A stretch of 64,000 nucleotides of DNA. Origin: Salipiger pallidus. GTDB lineage: Bacteria; Pseudomonadota; Alphaproteobacteria; Rhodobacterales; Rhodobacteraceae. Location of the stretch: the NCBI RefSeq assembly GCF_014643635.1, contig NZ_BMJV01000001.1, positions 1,060,925 to 1,124,924 of the forward strand. Reading direction: 5' to 3'. Positions 26,441-35,197 of the stretch are shown here, piece by piece; within the stretch, counting starts at the first letter, position 1, and each line of letters begins with the position of its first letter. The notes under the pieces are model-generated. The model had not been told where the DNA came from, did not search any database, and saw only the letters and a list, made by a program, of their open reading frames with translations. The translations under genes and the position numbers were made by a program.

Positions 26441-28312
26441 ATGACGGGATTTCTCTACCAGGCCTCGGTGTATCTTCTGGCAGCGGTGATCGCCGTGCCC
26501 ATCGCGGCGCGGCTGGGGCTTGGGTCAGTGCTGGGTTACCTGATGGCGGGCATCGCCATCGGGCCGGGGCTGGGACTGGTCCATGCGGATGCGGACCTGC
26601 TGCACTTTGCCGAGTTCGGCGTGGTCATGATGCTGTTCATCATCGGGCTCGAGCTTGAGCCGAAGGCGCTGTGGGGCATGCGGCACCGGCTGATCGGACT
26701 GGGTGGCAGCCAGGTGCTGCTGACCATGTTCGCGGTGATGGCTGCGGCCATGGCGATGGGGCTGGACTGGGCCCCGGCGCTGGCCTGCGGCATGGTTTTT
26801 TCACTCTCCTCCACCGCCATCGTGCTGCAGACCCTGAGCGAAAAGGGCCTGATGCAAAGCTCTGGCGGGCGGTCCGCCTTTTCAGTGCTGCTGACGCAGG
26901 ACATCGCGGTGATCCCCATGCTGGTTGTGCTGCCGCTGTTCGCCATTCCGGTGATGGCGCAGCTGTCGCCGGACGGGTCGATCTCGCTCCCGTCGCCCGA
27001 GGCAGACGCCCACCACGCCATGAGCCTCGTCGACGGGCTGCCGGGCTGGGCCGTGGCGCTTGTGACGCTGGGGGTCATCGCGTCGATCATCGTGGCAGGG
27101 ATTTACGGCGCGCGCCCGCTGTTTCGGCACATCAACGCTGCCCGCCTGCCCGAGATGTTCACCGCCATCGCCCTGCTGATCGTCGCGGGCATCGCCTTCC
27201 TGATGGAGCTGATCGGCCTGTCCCCGGCCCTTGGCACCTTCCTTGCCGGCGTGGTGCTGGCAAACTCGGAATTCCGTCATCAGCTGGAATCGGACATCGA
27301 GCCGTTCAAGGGCCTGCTGCTAGGGCTGTTCTTCATCACCGTGGGCGCTGGCATCGACCTTGGCGCCTTCATGGCCGAGCCATTCACCATCCTCAGCCTC
27401 GCCCTTGGGCTGATCCTGCTCAAGGGCGTGATCCTCTACGGGCTGGCGCGGGTGTTCAAGCTGCGCAAGCGGGGGCGGATGCTATTCACCCTGTCGCTGG
27501 CGCAAGCGGGGGAATTCGGCTTCGTGCTGATTTCCTTCGCACTGCAGCTGAACATCTTCACGCAAGGGTTGGGGCAGCGGCTGCTGCTGGTGGTCGCGCT
27601 GTCGATGCTGATCACACCGCTGCTGTTCATCCTGTTCGACTGGCTGTCCTCGCGCATCGAGGAAGCGCGCGAACAACGGCCCGCTGACAAGGTCGAGGCG
27701 GAAGGCCCCATTATCATCGCCGGCATCGGGCGCTTTGGCCAGATCGTCAACCGGCTGGTGCAAAGCAGTGGCTACAGGACGGTGGTGATCGACCACGACA
27801 TGCAGACCATCGAGCTGATGCGCCGTTTCGGCTTCAAGGGGTTCTTCGGCGATCCAACCCGCCCCGAACTGCTGCACGCAGCGGGAATCAAGGACGCCAA
27901 GGTGCTGGTTGCCGGGCTGGACGATCCCAAGGCCACCACCAAGCTGGTGCGCTTCGCCCGGCGCATGCGCGAGGATGTGTTCATCATCGCCCGTGCCCGT
28001 GACCGCACCCATGTCTACGAACTGTACCAGGCCGGAGCGAACAAGATCGTGCGCGAGATGTTCGACAGCTCACTGCGTGCAGGGCGCTACGTCCTCGAAG
28101 AAGTCGGCATGACCGAATACGAGGCGGCACTGGCGCAGCAAACCTTCTACCACCACGATCGCGAAACGATACGCGAGCTGGCGGCGCTGTGGGATCCGAA
28201 CCTGCCATCCGGCGAGAACGAGGCTTACATCGAGCGTGCCCGCGAGCTGGAAAAGGAACTGGAGACGGCGCTTTACACTGCCCTGTCCGAAAGCCGCAAC
28301 GACGCGGCCTGA
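26441..28312 (+). CDS. Kef-type monovalent cation:proton antiporter (CPA2) with RCK_N domain
   Basis: A 623-aa protein. The N-terminal ~390 residues form a Na_H_Exchanger domain of about 12-13 helices ('VLGYLMAGIAIGPGLG', 'LSSTAIVLQTLSEKGL', 'GTFLAGVVLANSEFRHQLE'). The C-terminal half has a Rossmann RCK_N/TrkA-N domain ('IIAGIGRFGQIVNRLV...VVIDHD') typical of KefB/KefC. KefC-type proteins export K+ under electrophile stress, but many CPA2 relatives are uncharacterised K+/H+ or Na+/H+ antiporters. ATG 26441 is preferred; in-frame ATG 26411 adds ten residues. Divergent from metZ. Confidence 0.88.
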   Translation: MTGFLYQASVYLLAAVIAVPIAARLGLGSVLGYLMAGIAIGPGLGLVHADADLLHFAEFGVVMMLFIIGLELEPKALWGMRHRLIGLGGSQVLLTMFAVMAAAMAMGLDWAPALACGMVFSLSSTAIVLQTLSEKGLMQSSGGRSAFSVLLTQDIAVIPMLVVLPLFAIPVMAQLSPDGSISLPSPEADAHHAMSLVDGLPGWAVALVTLGVIASIIVAGIYGARPLFRHINAARLPEMFTAIALLIVAGIAFLMELIGLSPALGTFLAGVVLANSEFRHQLESDIEPFKGLLLGLFFITVGAGIDLGAFMAEPFTILSLALGLILLKGVILYGLARVFKLRKRGRMLFTLSLAQAGEFGFVLISFALQLNIFTQGLGQRLLLVVALSMLITPLLFILFDWLSSRIEEAREQRPADKVEAEGPIIIAGIGRFGQIVNRLVQSSGYRTVVIDHDMQTIELMRRFGFKGFFGDPTRPELLHAAGIKDAKVLVAGLDDPKATTKLVRFARRMREDVFIIARARDRTHVYELYQAGANKIVREMFDSSLRAGRYVLEEVGMTEYEAALAQQTFYHHDRETIRELAALWDPNLPSGENEAYIERARELEKELETALYTALSESRNDAA

Positions 28313-28416
28313 GAGGCCGACCCCGGGCGCGCCCTCCCCCCCTCAGGCCTGCCCCACCCGCCCCCGGCTTGACTGGGTGGGTCAGGTAGGCCGGCGGAGG
28401 ACCGGCCGCAGACATG

Positions 28417-28444
28417 AAAAAAGCGGACCCTGAGGCCCGCTTCT
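28417..28444 (-). terminator. Terminator of carD
   Basis: On the minus strand AAGCGGGCC-TCA-GGGTCCGCTT followed by T's (28421-28416), 37 bp beyond the carD stop. Confidence 0.75.
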
Positions 28445-28481
28445 TTCGGTTCGCAGTCTTGCGGTTCGCGATGGTGCCGGA

Positions 28482-28994
28482 TCAGGCGGCGCGCAGGCCG
28501 AGCACCTCGTCCACCTTGCGGGCGGCCGACACTTCGTCACCGCCAGACACGGCAGCGACTTCACGGGTCAGACGCTCGAGCGCCGCTTCGTAGAGCTGAC
28601 GTTCGGAATAGGACTGCTCGCGCTGGTCGTCGGCGCGGTGCAGGTCACGCACCACTTCGGCGATTGCGATCAGGTCGCCCGAGTTGATCTTCTGTTCGTA
28701 TTCCTGAGCGCGACGCGACCACATGGCGCGCTTCACCTTCGCCTTGCCCTTGAGGGTCTTCATGGCTTGGCTCACCACGTCGGGCGAGGACAGGCTGCGC
28801 ATGCCGATCTCGGTCGCCTTGTGGGTGGGCACACGCAGGGTCATCTTGTCCTTCTCGAAAGAAATCACGAAGAGTTCCAGCGTCATGCCGGCAACTTCCT
28901 GCTCTTCGATCGAGATGATCTGGCCGACGCCATGCGCCGGATAGACCACGTGATCGTTCGGGCTGAATTCGTTCTTCTTGGTCTTGGTCGTCAT
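28482..28994 (-). CDS. carD: CarD/CdnL-family RNA polymerase-binding regulator
   Basis: A 170-aa protein. The N-terminal Tudor-like RID domain 'FSPNDHVVYPAHGVGQIISIEEQEVAGM' binds RNA polymerase beta. The C-terminal helical part includes the conserved DNA-contact region 'WSRRAQEYEQKINSGDLIAIAEVVRDLHR'. I use the ATG at 28994 (MTTKTKKNEF), the family-typical beginning, rather than the upstream in-frame extension to 29069. CdnL proteins stabilise open complexes at rRNA and housekeeping promoters in alphaproteobacteria. It is next to fdxA, an order conserved in Rhodobacterales. Confidence 0.92.
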   Translation of the reverse strand: MTTKTKKNEFSPNDHVVYPAHGVGQIISIEEQEVAGMTLELFVISFEKDKMTLRVPTHKATEIGMRSLSSPDVVSQAMKTLKGKAKVKRAMWSRRAQEYEQKINSGDLIAIAEVVRDLHRADDQREQSYSERQLYEAALERLTREVAAVSGGDEVSAARKVDEVLGLRAA

Positions 28995-29289
28995 ATGCAA
29001 CAGGGTCCTCAGCAGCCGAGCCGCCAGATACGGACAGACAACAAAAACGCGCACGGCCATGCTACGCATGCCGTTCGCTGAGACTATAGAAGTCCTTGGT
29101 TATCCTGCCGGGCGCAGACGTGCCCGGTTTCGCATCAGTGGCTTTGTCATTTCTGGGCAGATCATAACATAAATCGGCCCGCTTTCCCAGAATCTTGGCG
29201 AATGCCCGGATTCTGCGTGGAATCATATGGTTGCACGCAAACGGACGGCCCGGATCAACGCCAGACCGTCACAACGTGCGAATCGCGCC

Positions 29290-29628
29290 TCAGCCGCCTT
29301 CGCCCGGCGCTTCGGAGAAGTACTTCTCCATCTTGCCCGCCTCGCCGTCGCGCTCTTCAGCCTCGGGCATCGGGTCTTTCTTGGAGATGATGACCGGCCA
29401 GAGTTCCGAATACTTGCGGTTGAACTCCACCCACTTCTCCATGTCGGGATCGGTGTCCGGGCGGATCGCATCGGCGGGACACTCGGGTTCGCACACACCG
29501 CAGTCGATGCATTCGTCGGGGTGAATCACCAGCGTGTTCTCACCCTCATAGAAACAATCGACCGGGCACACCTCGACACAGTCGGTGTACTTGCAGGCGA
29601 TGCAGTTCTCGGTGACCACGTAAGTCAT
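29290..29628 (-). CDS. fdxA: Ferredoxin FdxA, 7Fe-8S ([3Fe-4S][4Fe-4S]) type
   Basis: A 112-aa ferredoxin. '[29 protein letters not shown]' and '[16 protein letters not shown]' give the Cys pattern for one [3Fe-4S] and one [4Fe-4S] cluster, with the long acidic C-terminal tail ([15 protein letters not shown]) of alphaproteobacterial FdxA. ATG 29628 gives the standard N-terminus; an in-frame TTG lies two codons upstream. The electron-transfer partner is unknown. Confidence 0.95.
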   Translation of the reverse strand: MTYVVTENCIACKYTDCVEVCPVDCFYEGENTLVIHPDECIDCGVCEPECPADAIRPDTDPDMEKWVEFNRKYSELWPVIISKKDPMPEAEERDGEAGKMEKYFSEAPGEGG

Positions 29629-29686
29629 GGGCAATCCATCCGTCAGGCATTGGCGATATCCGGCCTAGCTAGACCAGCCGGACAGA

Positions 29687-30067
29687 TCATTCAAGGGCAT
29701 CCCGGTGTCGATCGAGCAACCGGCGGTCGCGCTTGGTCGGGCGCCCACCACCGTCGTATTTCGGCGCCTTGGGTTCCGGCGCTTTCGGCGTCGGCGGGTC
29801 GAGGTCGTCGTAGAGGGCCTGCGCCTCCGGCGCGGGGCCCCTGCGGGTGCCAAGGGCGAGAATGCGGATCACCCGCACCTCCCGCCCTTGGGAAAAGGTC
29901 AGTGTGTCACCGACGGCCACGCCATAAGCAGGCTTGGCCACCGGCAGGCCGTTCACCCGCAACCCGCCGCTCACGATCTTGGCGGCAAGGCTCCGCGTCT
30001 TGAAGAAGCGGGCCCGCCAGAGCCATTTGTCGATGCGCAGCTTTTCGGTCGCGGGTGCGTCGGTCAC
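29687..30067 (-). CDS. RNA-binding S4-domain protein (HslR-like)
   Basis: A 126-aa protein. The S4 domain starts at about residue 9: 'LRIDKWLWRARFFKTRSLAAKIVSGGLRVNGLPV', as in heat-shock protein 15, which rescues stalled 50S subunits carrying nascent chains. The C-terminus is basic and Pro-rich. The start codon is GTG at 30067, one base past the end of the upstream helicase gene, so the two are translationally coupled. Confidence 0.9.
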   Translation of the reverse strand: MTDAPATEKLRIDKWLWRARFFKTRSLAAKIVSGGLRVNGLPVAKPAYGVAVGDTLTFSQGREVRVIRILALGTRRGPAPEAQALYDDLDPPTPKAPEPKAPKYDGGGRPTKRDRRLLDRHRDALE

Positions 30068-30068
30068 G

Positions 30069-33041
30069 TCAGTCCTTGTTCTTGAGCCCCATCAGCGCCG
30101 CGGCGAAGGGGTTGTCGGGGTCGATCTTCTGCTCCTTGCGGGGGCGCGATTCGTAGGTCTTGGGACCCTTTTCGCCGCCGCCGGGCTTGCCCTTGCCACC
30201 CTTGCGGGGGCCGCCCTTGCCCTGCGGTGCGCCGCGGCCCTTGCCACGGTTGCCGCCGGCCTTCTGACCGTCACGGCCACCTTCACGATTGCCGTCGCGG
30301 CCACCTTCGCGGCGCGGGCCGCGCTGGCGGTTTCCGCCACCCCAGGTGAAGGTATAGAACACCTCGGTCTCGGGGCCGGAGAGCGCCTCGTCCGGTGCGG
30401 TGCCGGGCAGGATCTCTTCCTCGGGGGTCTCGGCGATGCCGTCGTCCACCTCGCTCGGCTGCGGATCCTCATTGACGGGGGCAAAACCTTCGTCGTCGAG
30501 CGCGTCCGCAGGCACGACCTCATCGGCGGCGGCAGGGGTTTCCGCGGCCATCGGGTCGGCACCGGGGGTAGCCACTTCCTCCTGCGCGGCGTCGAACACG
30601 GGCTGGGTTTCGCCCGGCTCGCCCGACGGATCGGAGGTTTCGGTGACCACGGCATCGGCCGCGCGCACCTTGGTGCGCTCGCCCTTCTCGGCCTTGTAGC
30701 CAAGACCGCCCATGAGATCCGAGAACTGCTCCAGGGTCATGCCGGTGATCGACAGCATGTCGGGGTTCGCCTCGAAGCCGCCACGGCTGTCCTGAGCGCG
30801 CAGCAGGTCGGCGAGCCGTTCCAGCATGTCGATGCGGATCGCCCGTTCGCCCGCCGGACGGTAGCCCGCCAGCGCGTAATGCTGGGCCGGCACGTCCCTG
30901 ATGTTCGGCACTGTCACGAGGCCCGGAGGGGGCGCCTCGGGGAAGGTCTCGAGGCCCGCGTGCAGCGACCACAGCACGAGACGCAGGCGCGTCGGTGCGG
31001 GCTTGAGCAGCAGCGGCATGAAAATGGTGTACTGACCAAAGCGCAGCCCGTGCTTGCGCAGGGCGCCGCGTGCGTCCTGATCCAGCTGCTTGACCTCATC
31101 GGCCACCTGACCGCGCGGCAGAATGCCCAGGCTTTCCACCATACGGAAGGCAAAGCCACGGGCCAGCCCGGTGAGCGCTTCGTCGTGCGACAGGTTCAGC
31201 AGCGGTTCGAACAGCGCAGCGATCTTGCGGTCGATGAAGTGCTGCAAGCGGCGTTCCACCTTTTGCACCACGTCCGGACCGGCGATCTCGTCCACGAAGG
31301 CCGTCACGCGCGGTTTCAGCGGATCATCGCCGCGTGCCAGCTTACCCACCGCCTGCTCGCCCCACATGAGGCCGCCCTGTTCGGTGAAATCGATCTCGGT
31401 ATCGGGTGCGTTGTAGAAGCGATCCGCCCGCAGGTGGAACTGCGGCGCGAGCGCCTGCAGAGACGCCTGTTTCAGCGTCTTGGCCTCCTGGCCCGTTGCT
31501 CCTGCATCCTGACGGAACCGGAATCCCTCCAGACGGCCGACGAATTCGCCTTCGACCGTCACTTCACCCTTGTCGTTCACTTCGGCCAAGAGGGCCTCCT
31601 TCTGCTTCAACCGGCGAAGCAGCACTGATGTCCGCCGGTCAACAAATCTTTGCGTCAGCCGCTCGTGGAGCGCATCCGACAGTGCGTCTTCTACAGCGCG
31701 GGTGGCCCCGCGCCAATGGCTTTCGTCATCGACCCAGCCCTTGCGCTGAGCCACGTAGGTCCAAGTGCGGATAAAGGCCAGACGTTTCGACAACGTATCT
31801 ATGTCGCCATCGGTCCGGTCGATCCTCTTCACCTGCCGGGCCATAAAGTCCATGGGAATCGATCCGCGTTCGTGCAGGTGCTTGAAGATAACCTGCAACA
31901 AGCCCGCGTGTTCCGCATGAGAGATGCCGCGGAAATCGGGCACCCGGCAGACATCCCACAGAAGCTTGACCGATGCAGGGCTGGATGCGCGGGCCATGAC
32001 CTCGGCCTCGCCCGAGAGAGATTTCAGTACCTGCAGGTCGTCGGCCTCGCGGGCTTTCATCAGCCATTCGTCATCGGGGCTTTTCTCGAGCGAGCCGACA
32101 AGGTGGTCGACGGTGCCGAACCGCAATTCATGGTTGCGCCAGTTGAGCTTGCGGATCGGCGTGAAACTGTGACTGGTGATCGCGTCGACCCAGTCGTCGG
32201 GGATCTGGCCCGCGTCGCCGGTGGTGCCGAATGTGCCTGACTTCATCCCCCGTCCGGCACGCCCGGCAATCTGCGCCAGCTCGTTGGGCTGAAGTTCGCG
32301 CATGCGCCGGCCATCGAACTTCGTCAGGGATGAAAACGCCACGTGGTCGATGTCGAGGTTGAGCCCCATGCCGATGGCATCGGTGGCGACAAGGAAATCC
32401 ACGTCACCGTTCTGGTAAAGCTCGACCTGCGCGTTGCGTGTCCGGGGGCTCAGCGCGCCCATGACCACCGCGGCACCGCCCTTGGTGCGGCGGATCAGCT
32501 CGGCGATGGCATAGACATTATCGACCGAGAACCCCACGATGGCCGATCTGGGCGGCATCCGGCTTATCTTTTTCGAACCAAGATAGCTCAGCTGGCTCAT
32601 CCGCTCACGGCGGATGAACTCCACGCCCTTTACCAGCTGCGAGATCGGCCCGCGCATGGTGTCGGCACCAAGGAACAGTGTCTCGTGCAGGCCGCGCATG
32701 CGCAGCAGGCGGTCGGTGAAGACATGCCCCCGCTCGGGATCGGCGCAGAGCTGGATCTCGTCGATGGCGACGAAATCGCAGCCCATCCCCTCGGGCATCG
32801 CCTCCACGGTGCAGACCCAGTACTGGGCCCGGGGCGGCACGATGCGTTCCTCGCCGGTGACCAGCGCCACCACCGAAGGGCCGCGCGCCGCGACCACCTT
32901 GTCGTACACCTCGCGCGCCAGAAGCCGCAGCGGCAGGCCGATCATGCCTGTCCTGTGGCCCAGCATCCGTTCTATGGCGTAATGGGTCTTGCCTGTGTTG
33001 GTCGGGCCGAGAACGGCCGCGATCCTTGCGCGCTCGGGCAT
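30069..33041 (-). CDS. SUV3-like superfamily II RNA helicase
   Basis: A 990-aa helicase. Motif I is 'LGPTNTGKTHYAIERML' (about 11-27), motif II 'FVAIDEIQLCADPERGHVF' (about 91-109), and motif VI-like 'ELAQIAGRAGRG' (about 258-269). A C-terminal Suv3-like helical segment follows ('NLSHDEALTGLARGFAFRM'). From about 820 onward comes a long acidic then Gly/Arg/Lys-rich low-complexity tail (30160-30330), likely RNA-binding. Family members unwind RNA with 3'-5' polarity and support degradosome function; the bacterial role is little studied. Followed by the S4 protein, fdxA and carD on the same strand. Confidence 0.9.
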   Translation of the reverse strand: MPERARIAAVLGPTNTGKTHYAIERMLGHRTGMIGLPLRLLAREVYDKVVAARGPSVVALVTGEERIVPPRAQYWVCTVEAMPEGMGCDFVAIDEIQLCADPERGHVFTDRLLRMRGLHETLFLGADTMRGPISQLVKGVEFIRRERMSQLSYLGSKKISRMPPRSAIVGFSVDNVYAIAELIRRTKGGAAVVMGALSPRTRNAQVELYQNGDVDFLVATDAIGMGLNLDIDHVAFSSLTKFDGRRMRELQPNELAQIAGRAGRGMKSGTFGTTGDAGQIPDDWVDAITSHSFTPIRKLNWRNHELRFGTVDHLVGSLEKSPDDEWLMKAREADDLQVLKSLSGEAEVMARASSPASVKLLWDVCRVPDFRGISHAEHAGLLQVIFKHLHERGSIPMDFMARQVKRIDRTDGDIDTLSKRLAFIRTWTYVAQRKGWVDDESHWRGATRAVEDALSDALHERLTQRFVDRRTSVLLRRLKQKEALLAEVNDKGEVTVEGEFVGRLEGFRFRQDAGATGQEAKTLKQASLQALAPQFHLRADRFYNAPDTEIDFTEQGGLMWGEQAVGKLARGDDPLKPRVTAFVDEIAGPDVVQKVERRLQHFIDRKIAALFEPLLNLSHDEALTGLARGFAFRMVESLGILPRGQVADEVKQLDQDARGALRKHGLRFGQYTIFMPLLLKPAPTRLRLVLWSLHAGLETFPEAPPPGLVTVPNIRDVPAQHYALAGYRPAGERAIRIDMLERLADLLRAQDSRGGFEANPDMLSITGMTLEQFSDLMGGLGYKAEKGERTKVRAADAVVTETSDPSGEPGETQPVFDAAQEEVATPGADPMAAETPAAADEVVPADALDDEGFAPVNEDPQPSEVDDGIAETPEEEILPGTAPDEALSGPETEVFYTFTWGGGNRQRGPRREGGRDGNREGGRDGQKAGGNRGKGRGAPQGKGGPRKGGKGKPGGGEKGPKTYESRPRKEQKIDPDNPFAAALMGLKNKD

Positions 33042-33099
33042 ATCGCCGCCTTTTGGTCTTCGAGGTCGTCGCCCGTATATAGGGCGCCTTTCGCTGCGA

Positions 33100-33660
33100 T
33101 CAGGTCTCGATGCCCTGAACCCGGCCTGCGAGCCGCTCCAGCGCTTCGGTCACGGCCTCGTCATGGGGCCGCAGCTCAAGTACCTGCGTATAGGCGTCAT
33201 ACGCAAGGGCATCGTTGCCCAGCTGCTCGTGCACCGCAGCCACACCGCGCAAGGCCCCGAAATGCTGGGGATTGAGCGCAAGCGTGTGTTCCAGTGCATC
33301 CATGGCGGGGCCGAACATCTCGGACCCGTAATAGGCCAGCGCCAGCACATGCCAGCCCTCGGCGAACTCCGGCGCATGGTCGGTAAGCGCGGTCAGATGA
33401 TCGATCGCGGTAGGCAGTTCGTTCACCTCGAGCGCGTCGCGCCCGCGCTTGAGCAGTAGGTCCATGGCGGCAGAGCCGGACTTCGACCACTCCGTCTGGA
33501 TGTTGCGTTCGATCCGCGCCGCAGCCTCGGCGCTGTCGGCGGCGCCAAGCTGTTCCAGCAGCTCTCCGGCGCGGGCCTGCGCCCACGATCCCGAGGGTAT
33601 GGAAAACAAGACTGTGAGGGCAGCTGCCGCCACGATACGTTTGCCTATGGGTCGATCCAT
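33100..33660 (-). CDS. Exported tetratricopeptide-repeat protein
   Basis: A 186-aa protein. The signal peptide 'IGKRIVAAAALTVLFSIPSGSWAQA' is cleaved near residue 27-28. It carries about three TPR motifs ('GWHVLALAYYGSEMFGPAMDALEHTLALNPQH', 'ALRGVAAVHEQLGNDALAYDAYTQVLELRPHD'). The chosen ATG (33660) has GAAGG seven bases upstream; the frame continues open upstream only because it is antisense to the SCP2 gene. A periplasmic scaffolding or adaptor role is likely; partner unknown. Confidence 0.85.
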   Translation of the reverse strand: MDRPIGKRIVAAAALTVLFSIPSGSWAQARAGELLEQLGAADSAEAAARIERNIQTEWSKSGSAAMDLLLKRGRDALEVNELPTAIDHLTALTDHAPEFAEGWHVLALAYYGSEMFGPAMDALEHTLALNPQHFGALRGVAAVHEQLGNDALAYDAYTQVLELRPHDEAVTEALERLAGRVQGIET

Positions 33661-33730
33661 GCTCATACCTTCACAGTACCCCGAAGTTGCTGGGAATCCA
33701 GCACAGGATTTCGTGAAGAAAGGATCAAGC

Positions 33731-34021
33731 ATGAGCAAGGTTGTCGAGGCGGCAGTCGAAGCCCTGAACAAGAAGCTGGACGGAGAAGGGTTCGACGGCG
33801 TGGCAAAGTTCGACATCGAGGACGAAGGCTCCATCATCGTCGACCAGAACGGCGCCCGCGCAGGAGACGACGATGCGGATGTCACGCTGAGCGCCGACAC
33901 CGACACTTTCCAGAAGATCATCGAAGGCGATCTGAACCCGACCACCGCATTCATGTCGGGCCGCCTGAAGATCGACGGAGACATGGGCGCCGCCATGCGC
34001 CTCGGAGGAGTTCTGTCCTGA
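33731..34021 (+). CDS. SCP2 sterol-binding domain protein
   Basis: A 96-aa single-domain protein. 'AKFDIEDEGSIIVDQNGAR...DVTLSADTDTFQKIIEGDLNPTTAFMSGRLKIDGDMGAAMRLG' is the complete SCP-2 signature, with the glycine-rich 'SGRLKIDGDMG' ligand-pocket strand. It has the AAAGGA ribosome site six bases upstream. The stop is immediately followed by the ATG of the lysophospholipase-like hydrolase, suggesting a lipid-handling pair. SCP2 proteins carry lipids or acyl-CoAs; substrate unknown. Confidence 0.92.
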   Translation: MSKVVEAAVEALNKKLDGEGFDGVAKFDIEDEGSIIVDQNGARAGDDDADVTLSADTDTFQKIIEGDLNPTTAFMSGRLKIDGDMGAAMRLGGVLS

Positions 34022-34993
34022 ATGCTGCCTGACGCCCCGTTCCATGCCGAGCTGGCGGAAGGCCCCGAGGGCGCCCGCGGCTTCTGGCTGACGACCGATG
34101 ATTCCCTGCGCATCCGCGTGGCCCACTACCCGGGCCCCGAAACGGCGCGGGGCACGGTGCTGTTCTTCCCTGGGCGCACCGAATACGTCGAGAAGTATGG
34201 GCGCGTCGCGGCGGATTTCGCTGACAGGGGCTATCACACTTTCGCGGTGGACTGGCGCGGCCAGGGGCTTGCGGACCGCATGCTCGGGGATCGCCGGGCG
34301 GGGCACGTGAACCTCTTCCGCGATTACCAGCGCGACGTGCGTGCCATGGTCGAGGCGGCACAAGCGCTGGCCCTGCCCAAGCCGTGGTTCGTCGCCGGCC
34401 ATTCCATGGGTGGGTGCATCGCGCTGCGGGCGCTGACGGACGGGCTCGAGGTGTCCGCAGCGGCCTTCACCGGCCCCATGTGGGGCATCCGCATGCCCGC
34501 TCCCCTGCGTCCTGCCGCATGGGCCCTTGGCTGGTCCAGCGCGAGGTTCGGGCTGGGGCACGTATACGCGCCTTCGACCGGACCGAACAGCTACGTGGCC
34601 AGCGCCGCTTTCCTTGGCAACCTGCTCACCCGGGACGAGGACGGCTGGAATTACATGGTGCGGCAGGTGTCCGATTTGCCCGAGCTGCAGTTAGGCGGGC
34701 CGTCCCTGCGCTGGCTGCACGAGGCGCTTGGTGAATGTGCGGCGCTGTCGCGCCTGCGCTCGCCCGCCATCCCCGCCATCACCTTCGTGGGCAGCAACGA
34801 ACGCATCGTCGACGTGCCGCGCATCGCGGCACGCATGGCCGCCTGGCCCGGAGGCCAGCTCGAGACCGTGGCGGGGGGCGAACACGAGGTGCTGATGGAA
34901 GACGCGGTGACCCGGGGCCGCATCATCAGCCAGATAGTGCAGGTCTTCGAGAAGGCTGGCGGCGGGACTGGCGAGGTTCAGCACATCGCCTGA
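34022..34993 (+). CDS. Alpha/beta hydrolase, lysophospholipase L2-like
   Basis: A 323-aa hydrolase. The oxyanion region is 'VLFFPGRTEYVEKYGRVAADFADRGYHTFAVDWRGQG', the nucleophile elbow 'VAGHSMGGCIAL' gives Ser in GHSMG at about residue 125, the acid lies in 'ITFVGSNERIVD' and the His in 'VAGGEHEVLMED'. This order fits the monoglyceride lipase / PldB group (Hydrolase_4). The start codon abuts the SCP2 stop with no gap, so they form an operon probably acting on membrane lipid breakdown products. Confidence 0.88.
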   Translation: MLPDAPFHAELAEGPEGARGFWLTTDDSLRIRVAHYPGPETARGTVLFFPGRTEYVEKYGRVAADFADRGYHTFAVDWRGQGLADRMLGDRRAGHVNLFRDYQRDVRAMVEAAQALALPKPWFVAGHSMGGCIALRALTDGLEVSAAAFTGPMWGIRMPAPLRPAAWALGWSSARFGLGHVYAPSTGPNSYVASAAFLGNLLTRDEDGWNYMVRQVSDLPELQLGGPSLRWLHEALGECAALSRLRSPAIPAITFVGSNERIVDVPRIAARMAAWPGGQLETVAGGEHEVLMEDAVTRGRIISQIVQVFEKAGGGTGEVQHIA

Positions 34994-35016
34994 CCGTTTG
35001 CGGGCCCGCCCCTTGT

Positions 35017-35064
35017 CGGGACTGTCCATTGCCGGGACTGCCCTTTGACCGGACTGCCCTTTGC
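35017..35064. repeat. Three tandem 16-bp imperfect repeats
   Basis: Units CGGGACTGTCCATTGC, CGGGACTGCCCTTTGA and CCGGACTGCCCTTTGC follow one another in the intergenic region after the hydrolase gene. Probably a minisatellite; no function evident. Confidence 0.75.
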
Positions 35065-35197
35065 CAAGCCTCGACCTTATCAGGCTTGTGTTCTGATCAA
35101 CCGTCTTATGTCCTGCCCGGCGCGGGCCGTCACCGGCGCCGGGCCTTCCCCCGCCCAGAGTCTTCCCCCGCCCTGAGCTGGCGCTATGTCAGCCGGC